42,496 bases of DNA from a candidate division WS1 bacterium (GTDB lineage Bacteria > Armatimonadota > Zipacnadia > Zipacnadales > UBA11051). The stretch covers positions 1-42,496 of the forward strand of contig JAAYSP010000033.1 of the NCBI GenBank assembly GCA_012518355.1. The letters are read 5' to 3'. The notes under the pieces were generated by a model that was given only the letters and a program-made list of their open reading frames with translations, was not told the DNA's origin and ran no database searches. The position numbers were made by a program, and so were the translations under genes. Below are positions 24,705 through 33,559 of the stretch, piece by piece (positions within the stretch are counted from its first letter, which is position 1; each line of letters opens with the position of its first letter).

Positions 24705-25511
24705 TCATCCGTTAGCTGGCAGTTCCGGCTGTACTGCGCTCAGGAAGTTTCCTCCCAGTACTTCATCGAGTTCGCCACATGGCAGCCCTAGATGGCGGAT
24801 GGCCTCCAGTGCTTCGGTCTGGCTCTGCCATGGGAAGTCCGAGCCCCACAGCACGCGCGAGATGCCGTGGCGGGCGATGATGCGTCGCACCTGATTTTGT
24901 GGCGCATGATGGAGTGTGTACGACAGGTCCAGATACACCGGCTTGCCCACCAGATGCCGCTCCACTTCATCCCAGAGCATGTAGCCGCCCAGGTGCGCGA
25001 TGCACATCCGCAGGTACGGATGGCGGTCTACGAAGGCAGCCATGCGCTGTGGGCTCGGTTCGACGCACTCCTGGGGCACGATCTCGTCGCCGCCGTGCAT
25101 GATGATGAACAGGCGGTCGCCGATCTGCTCCATCAGCCGCTGTGTCGCCTCCTCCAGCAGTGTGAAGCCCTGGAAGAACGGTTGCAGCTTGATGCCACGG
25201 ATGCCTGCATCCAGCAGCGTCTGGATCTGGCTCTCACTGTCCGGGTGATGCGGGTGCAGTGCCCCGAACGGTATCAGCCGCTCACGTGGTAGGCTGAGGA
25301 TCCACTGGTTTATCGAGTCTACCTGCTGCGGTCTGGTGGCCACAGGACAGATGACGCTGTAGTCCACCCCCGACCGATCCATATGTGCAAGCAGGTTGTC
25401 CACCGTGGGGCGCACTACCGGTTCGGCCTGGTAGGCTTCGAGTAGAGTGGCCATGGCTGTGTCTACTACTTTGTCGGGAAAAACATGAGTGTGGGCGTCA
25501 ATTATCGGCAT
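24705..25511 (-). CDS. Amidohydrolase family 2 (ACMSD-like) TIM-barrel metal hydrolase
   Basis: The 268-residue protein begins MPIIDAHTHVFP with metal-binding His7 and His9. It continues with IIMHGGDE, CIAHLGGY and LWGSDFPWQSQ, which provide the remaining His and Asp ligands of the amidohydrolase-related (PF04909-type) family. Members are decarboxylases or hydrolases acting on small organic acids or lactones; the substrate here is not recognisable. The ATG at 25511 follows the M48 protease gene on the same strand by 85 bases, so they may be co-transcribed. The last 63 codons, which carry the catalytic Asp motif, are repeated three more times downstream. Confidence 0.85.
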   Translation of the reverse strand: MPIIDAHTHVFPDKVVDTAMATLLEAYQAEPVVRPTVDNLLAHMDRSGVDYSVICPVATRPQQVDSINQWILSLPRERLIPFGALHPHHPDSESQIQTLLDAGIRGIKLQPFFQGFTLLEEATQRLMEQIGDRLFIIMHGGDEIVPQECVEPSPQRMAAFVDRHPYLRMCIAHLGGYMLWDEVERHLVGKPVYLDLSYTLHHAPQNQVRRIIARHGISRVLWGSDFPWQSQTEALEAIRHLGLPCGELDEVLGGNFLSAVQPELPANG

Positions 25512-25596
25512 AGGTCAGGGTTCGCCCCCGTGCTGTATGCGGTAGGATGATGAAATGTGTCAGTGTGAGTGCGATAGGGTTGCCGGCGGTAGCAGG

Positions 25597-27249
25597 CTAC
25601 AGGCCCGTTGTCGGCAGGAAGGCCAGCATGCCGACCAGTAGCAGCAAGCCGCCGATGACTGTGACCAGTGTGCTCCACAGCATACTGATACCCCGGTTAT
25701 GCGAGGTGTGGACTTCGCCGTTGGGTAGCAGCACACGGTAGATCTCCAGGTATGGGATCGGGAAGCGGCGGTACCAGCCCTCCACGGTCACCTGCTGGCC
25801 GATGAAGCGCTCGGCTCGAAACAGCCCGAAGAGGATCTCGAGAAATCGCAGTGGCTGGCGATAGTCCATAGTCATCAGGCCGCTGCTGTCCTGTATGACC
25901 AGGTCTTCACTCCAGTACAGCCCCGGGATGCCGCGACCGATGATCTGTCCCTGCAGCAGCGCCGGGATGCACCGGACACGTGACACCCCTATCTCGGGCA
26001 CGAGGTTGCTGACTTGCCTGGGGGAAAAGCGGCGTGTGGGATGGCTGAAGTGCAGCCGTAGCAGCATCCCCAGACCTGCTCCCAGCAGAACGCCACCGGC
26101 CCATACCGCCCAGTCGGTAGCTCCAGCGCCCAGTGCCATAGCCAGGATTGCGCCTGCGATAGCACCCAGCAGAGGCGCGTAGTTGTAGGCGATGTCCACG
26201 AAGAACTGCCCCCACAGATTTGCCGGAGCCTGCTGTGGGGCCGCATACAGTGGCCGATGGCCCTGAGCGGTGGCCTGCCTGCTGAGTGCCGCAATGCGTT
26301 TGGCCGGCAGCGGATGGGAGGAGCTCAGTTCGCAGATGAGCGCCCAAGGGTTCCACAGGTCCCAGCGCATGGCCGAGCTGACAGCGTCTGCTGAGTACTG
26401 TCCGGTGGCTGCCGAGTATCCTGAGGCACTCGCCAGCGCCATGGATGCACTGAGCTTGCCGTCGAAGATGCCGAGCATGCGCGCTCCGGCGACCGCGGTT
26501 GATGCCGGATGAGCAGCGGAGTCGGTGTCCTGGGCCTCCTCTTTTGCCATGCGTGCCAGTCCGTAGCCGATCTTCACCAGCGCGCTGGACAGCGCGTTGG
26601 CATCACCTGTGGCGCGCGCCGAAAACTGATCTGCGTAGTACTCACGAAGCCTCGACAGGCCCAGCACCATGTACTGGCTGATGATGTAGGCGATAAGTGC
26701 ACCGATGGCCACGAGAGCTGCCCCGCCTGCATTGCGGTCGCGTCCGCGTCCCGAGTACATGCCGAAGCGCCAGATCATGTACAGCACCATCGGCACTGTC
26801 GCGGCCACCGTCATGACCACGAAGTCCCAGTGAGCGATGTGCCCGAGTTCGTGTGCGATTACCGCACGGACCTCTCTTTCATCGCATATATCGAGCAGGC
26901 CTCGCGTCACCACCACACGTGCGTTGCCCGGATAGTGGCCGAAGGTGAAGGCGTTGGGATTGCCATCTTCGATTATTCCGAAACGTGGCATGGGTATGTT
27001 ATACTGTCGACAGAGATCGCCTAGATGACGGTCCTGCACAGGGTCAATCTGTGACAGCGGCACCCAGCGAATTTTCATCACCCATTGCAGTATGAGCGGC
27101 GATATGGCATATTGCAGCCCAGCAATGAAGAGGGCGAACAGCACTGCCAGCCACACCGGAGCTTCTACGTAGTAGAGAGCTACCGCTCCGATGGCGAAAA
27201 GCATGCCGAAAAGTAGTAGCAGGGTAGTCAGGGATCTTAGTACTAGCAT
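25597..27249 (-). CDS. M48 family (HtpX-like) membrane metalloprotease
   Basis: The protein has 550 residues from the ATG at 27249, which is preceded by AAGGTGG about 8 bases upstream; an in-frame GTG lies at 27261. Two hydrophobic segments fill the first 60 residues. The zinc motif HELGH starts at residue 133 and is followed by two membrane segments and the LREYYADQFSA block holding the third ligand. This is the HtpX layout for quality control of inner-membrane proteins. HtpX is usually about 290 residues; here a further C-terminal region has two more membrane helices near 390-430, a soluble domain (RFIGQQVTVEGWYRR) and a final hydrophobic helix. Such long M48 proteins occur in several phyla; the role of the extra domain is unknown. 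Confidence 0.87.
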   Translation of the reverse strand: MLVLRSLTTLLLLFGMLFAIGAVALYYVEAPVWLAVLFALFIAGLQYAISPLILQWVMKIRWVPLSQIDPVQDRHLGDLCRQYNIPMPRFGIIEDGNPNAFTFGHYPGNARVVVTRGLLDICDEREVRAVIAHELGHIAHWDFVVMTVAATVPMVLYMIWRFGMYSGRGRDRNAGGAALVAIGALIAYIISQYMVLGLSRLREYYADQFSARATGDANALSSALVKIGYGLARMAKEEAQDTDSAAHPASTAVAGARMLGIFDGKLSASMALASASGYSAATGQYSADAVSSAMRWDLWNPWALICELSSSHPLPAKRIAALSRQATAQGHRPLYAAPQQAPANLWGQFFVDIAYNYAPLLGAIAGAILAMALGAGATDWAVWAGGVLLGAGLGMLLRLHFSHPTRRFSPRQVSNLVPEIGVSRVRCIPALLQGQIIGRGIPGLYWSEDLVIQDSSGLMTMDYRQPLRFLEILFGLFRAERFIGQQVTVEGWYRRFPIPYLEIYRVLLPNGEVHTSHNRGISMLWSTLVTVIGGLLLLVGMLAFLPTTGL

Positions 27250-27355
27250 GTCAGATACCACCTTGGGTTAGACCTATACCAGGACACTCGAAGGGTCTCT
27301 TGCAGAAGACAACGGAGAAGAGTTGAGCTCCCATGTGGTCTGATCCGTCCATCTT

Positions 27356-27384
27356 ATGATAGTATACCCGTTCATGCCGGTCAA
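27356..27384 (-). promoter_or_regulatory. Probable promoter of the M48 protease gene
   Basis: On the minus strand TTGACC (27384-27379) is followed after 17 bases by TATCAT (27361-27356), five of six consensus bases in each box. The leader would be about 100 bases. The site lies in the 234-base divergent gap before the small export protein gene. Confidence 0.55.
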
Positions 27385-27483
27385 ACAGATAGGCTGGCAC
27401 AGTTCGTGCAGCGATGAAGCTGTCTTTCGTGTGAGGTTTGGGGGACGTTGGCGGGTGTGGTCTACCAGGAAGGCGGATGGTGA

Positions 27484-27996
27484 TTGGCAGAGCAGCTTTT
27501 CGAGTTCCTGTCGCGCATTTTTGCGCCGGAAGTGGTCGTGGTAATTCTCTCGGCGATGCCGATAAGCGAGGTACGCGGTGGGATCCCCTACGGAGTGCTG
27601 CTGGGCCTGCCACTGTGGAAGACGCTTGCGCTGGCGATACCGGCGAACGTGCTGGTGGTGGTGCCGGTGGTACTGGGCTTCAATTGGGCCGCTGAGCGCC
27701 TGGCAGACCGCCGTCTGATCGGTGGAATCGTGTCGCACCTGCTGAAAAAAGCGCGCAGCAAGGAAGAGATGGTCAACAAATACGGGGTGTGGGCGCTGAC
27801 GCTGTTTGTCGCCGTCCCCCTACCGATGACCGGAGCGTGGACGGGCGCGGCGATGGCAGCGGTTTTCGGCATGCACTTTTGGCGGGCGATGGGCTGCATC
27901 ATCATCGGGGTGGCCATCGCCAGTGCCATCGTATCACTGCTGGTGCACGGTGGCATCCAGGCTTCCATCTTCCTGAACGGTCCGGCGATGCACTGA
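27484..27996 (+). CDS. COG2426-type small multidrug export family membrane protein
   Basis: The 170-residue hydrophobic protein has about four membrane segments and the opening ISEVRGGIPYGVLLGLPLW, followed by YGVWALTLFVAVPLPMTGAWTG. These are the conserved blocks of the family labelled putative small multi-drug export protein (PF06695-like). Despite the label, transport activity is poorly established. The start is TTG 27484, with GGAAGG about 10 bases upstream. It is followed, after a 172-base gap, by cdaA on the same strand. Confidence 0.82.
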   Translation: MAEQLFEFLSRIFAPEVVVVILSAMPISEVRGGIPYGVLLGLPLWKTLALAIPANVLVVVPVVLGFNWAAERLADRRLIGGIVSHLLKKARSKEEMVNKYGVWALTLFVAVPLPMTGAWTGAAMAAVFGMHFWRAMGCIIIGVAIASAIVSLLVHGGIQASIFLNGPAMH

Positions 27997-28168
27997 TGGT
28001 CGGCAGCCCATGGTCTGGCTTTTGCCTGTGATGAGGACCTGTTCTCACTGCCTTCACTGTCCTCACCGGCTTCACTGCCCGTGACAGCAGGCTGGCGAGA
28101 TGAGAGCGGACAGGCGCGGGCGTAGGAGCTTTTCGAGTGCACATAACCTGTGATGACGGTCGGATGAG

Positions 28169-28996
28169 ATGACGACGTGGATGCAGTCCTGGTGGGAAAG
28201 CAGTGGCGGTATCACCATACTGGATGTAGTAGACATCCTGCTGGTGGCGCTGATCATCTACAGCCTGTTGATGATGGTTCGGCGCACTGCGGCTGTCTCA
28301 CTGATCAAGGGCGTGTTTGTGGTGATGGTGATCGTGGCCGTCACTACCTGGCTGCCCACGTTCAACTGGCTGCTCAGCCGGATGCTGGTGCCCGGCATCA
28401 TCGCGCTTGTAGTGATTTTCCAGCCAGAGCTGCGCATGGCCCTGGAGCGGCTGGGACGAGCGGGATTTTTGGGGCGCGCCTTCTCACGCATGTCACTGGG
28501 CACCGAGGATTTGCAGAGTGTGATTAGCGAGGTCATGGAGGCAGTAGACCATTTCGCTGAGCACCACATCGGGGCTCTTATCGTCTTCGAGCGCCAGACC
28601 GGCTTGATGGAGATTACGCGCACCGGCAAAACGCTCAACGCGAGAGTGTCTTCAGAATTGCTGGGCGCTATATTTCAGCCCCGTTCGCCTCTGCACGACG
28701 GCGCAGTGGTGATACGCGGCAACATCCTGGTCGCGGCTGCCTGCGTGCTTCCGTATTCCGAAAGCCCGGGGCTGTCGGCGAGCACCGGCATGAGGCACCG
28801 GGCAGCTTTGGGTATCGTCGAGCACACCGATGCTGTCTGTGTGGTGGTGTCAGAAGAGACCAGTGGTGTCTCGATGGCCGTAGATGGGGCTCTCATGCGC
28901 CGGTTGGATCGCGCACAGTTGGCCGAGCGGCTGATGAATCTGTTTGAAACGCCGCAGGAAAAGCCGCGACTGCTGTTTTGGCGCAGGCCATCATAG
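28169..28996 (+). CDS. cdaA: Diadenylate cyclase CdaA
   Basis: The 275-residue protein has three N-terminal membrane helices (about 18-90) and then a DisA_N-type catalytic domain with LHDGAVVI (Asp177-Gly178-Ala179) and MRHRAALG (Arg209-His210-Arg211), both needed for joining two ATP into cyclic di-AMP. The layout is that of CdaA/YbbP. The following gene encodes a YbbR-domain protein, the usual CdaR partner that regulates the cyclase, so the pair is a standard cdaA-cdaR unit. The third common member, glmM, is absent, although glmU lies 4.5 kb further on. The binding site before ATG 28169 is weak. Confidence 0.95.
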   Translation: MTTWMQSWWESSGGITILDVVDILLVALIIYSLLMMVRRTAAVSLIKGVFVVMVIVAVTTWLPTFNWLLSRMLVPGIIALVVIFQPELRMALERLGRAGFLGRAFSRMSLGTEDLQSVISEVMEAVDHFAEHHIGALIVFERQTGLMEITRTGKTLNARVSSELLGAIFQPRSPLHDGAVVIRGNILVAAACVLPYSESPGLSASTGMRHRAALGIVEHTDAVCVVVSEETSGVSMAVDGALMRRLDRAQLAERLMNLFETPQEKPRLLFWRRPS

Positions 28997-29132
28997 GCAC
29001 ATCTATGATACCGATGTGGTCGTAGATAGTCGCGGGTAGTCGTGGCTACCAGGGCGTGACCGCAAGAAGTTCTGGGTACAGTTGTGTGAGCCTGCCAGAC
29101 AGGCTCGAAAAGGAAATCCAGCAGATAAATCC

Positions 29133-30290
29133 ATGCGTGCGATCATACGAAACAACCTGGCCTTGAAGATCACATCGCTTATCGCCGCCATCGCGATATG
29201 GACGGCGGTGCGCGCGCAGACCGACCCGGTTATCGAGCAGCGCACCAAGGTTGAGGTGGCCACGGTGTCAGTCGCATCTGATATGCAGGTGTTGAGTGTG
29301 ACGCCGACGGATGTCTACGTCACGCTCAGAGGGCGGCGCTCTATCTTCCATCGCATGGACACAGAAGACATCATAGTGGTGGCAGACCTGGATGGCAGTG
29401 AGGTGGGTACGCACAGCGTGCCGCTAGCGGTACAGTACTTGCGCCCCGGCCTGCAACTGGTGTCCGTCGAACGCCAGCGGGTGCAGGTAGAGCTTGACAC
29501 GACACTGACGGAAAACCGACCGGTACTGGCCCAGAGCCGTGGCCGCTGTGCTGATGGTTTCGCTGCTAAGGGCTGGCAGGTACAGCCAAATGAAGTGCAA
29601 ATTAGCGGCGCTGCCTCGGATGTGCATCGAGTTGATCGGCTGGTAGCGGTTGTGGACCTGGCTGGTGCCAGTGCCACTATCAAACGCCAGGTCGTCCCTC
29701 AGCCCCGTGATGAAGCGAACATGATGGTGGAAAACATCCGCATCGAACCGGCGACAGTCACAGTGACCATCCCCGTAGAGCGCGTTGAGACGCGCACAAT
29801 CCCTGTTCGGCCCAACATCGGTCCGGTACCTCGTGGCTGGGAGGTAGTGGAGGTGCGTCGCGAACCTACCACGGTGACTATCACCGGCGAGGGAGAGGTA
29901 CTCGCTGGCATAACTGCAATTGACACCGCGCGTGTGGACATCAGCGACCTGCGCGGCACCAACGCGTACTCCGTGCCTCTCCAGGTGCCCTCGGGTGTGA
30001 CCGTGCTCGGTCCCGGATCGGCACGAGTTGCCGTCACACTTCGCCGTGTCGAGGCGCGCTCTTCGCGTGGTGAGGAGGCGCCTGCATCGAGTTCGGGAGA
30101 TGCTCAGACACCCGAAAAACCGGCCGCTGGTGGTGATGCCGATAAGTCGCCCGCTGACCAGGATGAGCCGGGAGAATCGCAAAATCCGGGCAGTGGGCAG
30201 GGGGCAAGTCGCCGTCCGTCAGATTTGTCTCGAGGCACAGATACGTCCAAGTCTGGTGACCAGCGTCGCTCCTCTGCTAATACGGATTGA
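29133..30290 (+). CDS. cdaR: YbbR-domain protein (CdaR-like regulator of CdaA)
   Basis: From ATG 29133 (MRAIIRNNLALKITS) the protein has 385 residues. One membrane helix lies near residues 10-28, followed by four YbbR repeats to about residue 310, each with the typical PxxVxVxGxxxxV pattern. A disordered tail of about 70 residues is rich in Ser, Gly, Asp and Pro. CdaR proteins sit outside the inner membrane and modulate the cyclase. An in-frame TTG at 29082 would add 17 residues before the membrane helix; it has no better binding site. The gene converges with the HtrA-like gene, leaving only 12 bases between stops. Confidence 0.85.
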   Translation: MRAIIRNNLALKITSLIAAIAIWTAVRAQTDPVIEQRTKVEVATVSVASDMQVLSVTPTDVYVTLRGRRSIFHRMDTEDIIVVADLDGSEVGTHSVPLAVQYLRPGLQLVSVERQRVQVELDTTLTENRPVLAQSRGRCADGFAAKGWQVQPNEVQISGAASDVHRVDRLVAVVDLAGASATIKRQVVPQPRDEANMMVENIRIEPATVTVTIPVERVETRTIPVRPNIGPVPRGWEVVEVRREPTTVTITGEGEVLAGITAIDTARVDISDLRGTNAYSVPLQVPSGVTVLGPGSARVAVTLRRVEARSSRGEEAPASSSGDAQTPEKPAAGGDADKSPADQDEPGESQNPGSGQGASRRPSDLSRGTDTSKSGDQRRSSANTD

Positions 30291-30302
30291 GGTTTGCAAG
30301 TC

Positions 30303-31832
30303 TCAGGGTATCAGCGGGATATCGGCCGTCACCAGCGTCACTTCGCCATCGCTGAGGGTTCGCTCCGCTCGTACCAGCATGTAACCGCGGTCAGACTGCA
30401 CAGCCTTCTCCACCGCCTGCTTGCAGTCTTCCGGCGTCTGTATCGGGTCACCGTCTATCCACACGATGACATCACCGCGGTATAGCTTTCCGCGCGCGGC
30501 GGACCCGGCCTTCACCTGGGTCACCACCACGCCGTGCTCTCTGTGCAGCCCCAGTTTATCTTTCAGCTTCGCGTCTATGGGCTTGAGCTCCAGCCCCAGC
30601 TCGAACTCGGCCTGAGCAGGCGCATCGCGCTCTCCCTGCTCAGCCTGGCCAGTGTATTTGGCCGGCATGTGGCCGAGGGTGGTAGTCAGAGATTTCTTTG
30701 CACCTTCGCGGATTATCCGGAGGGAAACCGTGGCCCCTGGAGGGCGTAGGGAGATGGCTTTCTGCAAATCCCATGGGGAACTGATAGCAGTGCCGTCTAC
30801 GGCCACGATCACATCGTCTTCACGCAGGTCTGAGGTGGCTGCAGGTGCACTCTTGAAGATGCGGTTGACCAGCGCACCGCCCTCAGGAGCCGAGAAAAAC
30901 TCCCGCATGTTCGGTGACAGGTCTTCGATGGCCACGCCCAGCCAGCCGCGCGGGACAGTGCGCTGAGAAATCAGCTTTGGCACTACATGGGCAGCCGTGG
31001 CTGCAGGTATCGCAAAGCCGATGCCGACACTTACCGGCAGCGATCCGGCAGTGGGAGATGCGATGGCCACGTTGATGCCGACCACTTCACCGCGCAGGTT
31101 CACCAGTGGCCCACCGCTGTTGCCGATGTTGATGGAGGCATCAGTCTGGATGACGTCGCCGATGGTGATGTAGTCGTCTTCACCGGGCAGCAGGCGTCCC
31201 TTGGCACTGACCACCCCGACAGTCACTGTCTGCTGCAGCGCGAAGGGGCTGCCCACAGCCATAACCCATGAGCCGACTGCAAGCCTCTCAGAGTCGCCCA
31301 GCTTCAGAGTTGGCAGGGGGCGGCCCGGGTCTACCTTGATGACCGCCAGTTCACTGCGCGGATCGGTGGCCCACAGTTGCGCCTGGTGCTGGCGGCTCTC
31401 GCCCGGTCGGTCGTTTAGTTCCACCATGATGCGCGAGGCATCGCGGACCACATGAGCGTTAGTGATGATGAAGCCGTCAGGGCTGTAGATCCAGCCTGAT
31501 CCCACCGAAGTTGCGCGCTGATCTGCGTCGGTATCAGGCGTCGGAGGGCCGGGGAAATCGTGCTGCTTGAACCACTCGCGCACCTGCCGCTCGGCCTGTG
31601 ATATCGGTCGAGGTGTGACTTCACACGATATGCTGACTACGCTGGGAAGCGTCTGAGCCGCGATACGTGTGAAGTCTCCTTCCAGTGCCGCCACTCCGCG
31701 GCCACCTATACTGATCGGTCCGTGCCCACGATCGCACGATAGGATTGTCATCGTCGCAGTGGCGAACAATATGGCCACAGCGGCAAGGAAAAGCGTGTGC
31801 GGTCGGCGATTGCGTGGCTCGGCACGATCCAT
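30303..31832 (-). CDS. HtrA/DegP-like serine protease with two PDZ domains
   Basis: The 509-residue protein has an N-terminal hydrophobic export segment ending ILSC (possible lipobox near residue 33). A trypsin-like domain with His127 (ITNAHVV) and Ser239 (NIGNSGGPLV) follows, then PDZ domains at roughly 300-390 and 415-505. HtrA proteins degrade or refold misfolded envelope proteins. The position normally held by the catalytic Asp (DLAV in most relatives) reads SELAVIKV, giving Glu161, with correct spacing from His127 and Ser239. The ATG at 31832 has AAAGGAG 8 bases upstream; a longer ORF beginning at 31907 has no such site. The nucleotide sequence at Glu161 is an unambiguous GAA. Confidence 0.92.
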   Translation of the reverse strand: MDRAEPRNRRPHTLFLAAVAILFATATMTILSCDRGHGPISIGGRGVAALEGDFTRIAAQTLPSVVSISCEVTPRPISQAERQVREWFKQHDFPGPPTPDTDADQRATSVGSGWIYSPDGFIITNAHVVRDASRIMVELNDRPGESRQHQAQLWATDPRSELAVIKVDPGRPLPTLKLGDSERLAVGSWVMAVGSPFALQQTVTVGVVSAKGRLLPGEDDYITIGDVIQTDASINIGNSGGPLVNLRGEVVGINVAIASPTAGSLPVSVGIGFAIPAATAAHVVPKLISQRTVPRGWLGVAIEDLSPNMREFFSAPEGGALVNRIFKSAPAATSDLREDDVIVAVDGTAISSPWDLQKAISLRPPGATVSLRIIREGAKKSLTTTLGHMPAKYTGQAEQGERDAPAQAEFELGLELKPIDAKLKDKLGLHREHGVVVTQVKAGSAARGKLYRGDVIVWIDGDPIQTPEDCKQAVEKAVQSDRGYMLVRAERTLSDGEVTLVTADIPLIP

Positions 31833-31847
31833 CAGCACAACTCCTTT

Positions 31848-32240
31848 CGAGAAGTGGCCCGGCAATGCAGCGTGTCTGCAGTATTGCGCTATTGTTCGCG
31901 ATCCCATGGCAATATTCCTTGCCCGATACTTCCTCTGCGCAAGCGATACGTTGCTTTGGCGGCATCATGTATCTCCATGAGTGCACAGCCCACATCATGT
32001 TCGCCAGGTGGGTAACGCGTTTGCTGGTGTGACCTGTGTGCAGTAGGCTGATATGGGGGCGGCGAAGAATTCCCGTCGTACGAAGGAGGCGGCCCTGCTC
32101 TGACGCGTCGACATGGTGTGATGTGTGTGTAGCAGGTGGGCTGGGCGAAAAGGACGTGTTCGCACGCTGTCTGCGCAGGTGTTTATCCGTTGGGAGGAGA
32201 AAGTACCGGAGGAATTGCCGTAGTACTGACACATCATTTG
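31848..32240. other. Divergent intergenic region between the protease and DUF3179 genes
   Basis: Nearly 400 bases without a recognisable gene. It must carry two outward promoters, but neither has boxes clear enough to call. Short open frames on both strands show no protein-like composition. Confidence 0.45.
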
Positions 32241-32255
32241 GGAGTTTCATAGGCT

Positions 32256-33536
32256 ATGCAGCAGCGTCCTATCCAGTGCTACGCAGGGGCAATCGCGGGT
32301 ATACTTGCTGCACTGGCAATCGTCGGCGGCCTGTGGGTCGCCGCATATCGGGCTCCCGAAGGCGGCCGCACGCTGAACGAAACTGCGTCACTGACGGCCG
32401 GTAGCGATAGCGGTTCGGAGCGTCACTGGATGATCACACCGGTGCAGGTAAGTGACGATCACACCGTGCCTGCGAGCGGGAGCGGACAGTCAGGATTTTT
32501 CGTCGGCAACTGTGCGGTGCCGATCGAACACCTGTATCAGTTGCCTGCCGCGCGCGATGAGGTGCAGGCGCTGTATGCAGACGCGGTGCATAGCGTCGGT
32601 GCTGAGGAGGCACAGTGGCTGAGTGATGACGATTTGGTGGTCGGTGTCCGCCTCTACGGCCATGCGCGCTGCTATCCGCACAACATACTGGCTCGCCACA
32701 GCCTGGTAAACGATCAGCTTGGCGGTCAGCCGATACTGGTGTATTATGATCCTCCAAGCGCTACATATATGGCTTTTGAGCGTCCGGTCAGAGCAGATGA
32801 GACGCTCGACTTTGGCTCTTCAGGCATCGGCTATGGTGGTGCAGGGCTGGCATACGATCGGCAGACCGAAAGCCTGTGGACTGCTATAGGTGGGCCTGCA
32901 CTGGATATGGGCCAGCCGCTGAGCGGGCCTGCGCGGGAGGAGCAGCTCGGCCTGGCGCCGGTTGCCGTCGAGGCTATGACCTGGGCAGCATGGCGCAAGC
33001 TGTGGCCTGATACCACGGTCATGTCACCGCAGACGGGTCACGATTTCGACTATAGCTTCGACCCATACACACGGGTGCTGGGGCCCGACGGGCAGGCGCT
33101 GGACTACTATTACGGCGGCTTGCTACTGGCCCCCGAGTGGATGTCTGATGCCACAGGCACACTGCCGGACAAGACAGACGTACTCGGTGTGCTGCTACCG
33201 GACGGGCCACTGGCGATACCCGTCCAGCCAGTGTTGAGTGCGGTGGCTGATGGCCACAAGACGTTCACTCGCGACAGCCCTCTGGGGCAGCTTCAGTTGG
33301 TTGCAGATGGTCCGACCCGAAGCATCCATGTGACCACGCCGGGCAACGTGAGGCCACCACAGCTCAGGCAGATGTGGTTTGCCTGGCGCTGGTGCCATCC
33401 GGAAACCGAGCTATGGCAACCGGTCGAAGTCGTCGGTGGCGGCAGCACAACCGATGCGAGCCTGTCAGGCGCAGACGCTTCCGATGCGACTGCAGACGTA
33501 ACTTCAGACGCAACTTCAGACGATATCACCGACTAA
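32256..33536 (+). CDS. DUF3179 domain-containing membrane-anchored protein
   Basis: The 426-residue protein has an N-terminal membrane anchor (residues 9-30) and an outside domain with the DUF3179 blocks: GHARCYPHNILARHSLVND, FGSSGIGYGGAGLAYDRQTESLW, and SPQTGHDFDYSFDPY. Many members carry a CPLC-like cysteine pair in the segment after GGQPILV; here it reads YYDPPSA, so those cysteines are absent. The C-terminal 25 residues are a low-complexity tail repeating Asp-Ala-Thr-Ser. No function is established for the family. It is 23 bases upstream of glmU and probably co-transcribed with it. Confidence 0.82.
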   Translation: MQQRPIQCYAGAIAGILAALAIVGGLWVAAYRAPEGGRTLNETASLTAGSDSGSERHWMITPVQVSDDHTVPASGSGQSGFFVGNCAVPIEHLYQLPAARDEVQALYADAVHSVGAEEAQWLSDDDLVVGVRLYGHARCYPHNILARHSLVNDQLGGQPILVYYDPPSATYMAFERPVRADETLDFGSSGIGYGGAGLAYDRQTESLWTAIGGPALDMGQPLSGPAREEQLGLAPVAVEAMTWAAWRKLWPDTTVMSPQTGHDFDYSFDPYTRVLGPDGQALDYYYGGLLLAPEWMSDATGTLPDKTDVLGVLLPDGPLAIPVQPVLSAVADGHKTFTRDSPLGQLQLVADGPTRSIHVTTPGNVRPPQLRQMWFAWRWCHPETELWQPVEVVGGGSTTDASLSGADASDATADVTSDATSDDITD

Positions 33537-33559
33537 TCAGATATGCAGGAGGGCCTGAT

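Larger units (their letters stand above)
24151..24893 (-). repeat. Four-unit tandem array of the amidohydrolase gene's 3' end
   Basis: Units lie at 24151-24328, 24329-24515, 24516-24704 and 24705-24893. The last is the true 3' end of the amidohydrolase gene, and the other three are extra copies placed downstream of it (to the left). Each unit begins at the equivalent of the stop codon (TCA on the top strand) and ends near GCGTCGCACCTG. The unit nearest the gene is 189 bases, exactly 63 codons; the next two are 187 and 178 and have lost the frame. There are no unique spacers between units. Confidence 0.92.

Noticed and set aside
24151-24893. Possible CRISPR or VNTR array
   Set aside because: Units are about 180-190 bases with no unique spacers and match the adjacent gene's coding end, so this is a tandem partial gene duplication.
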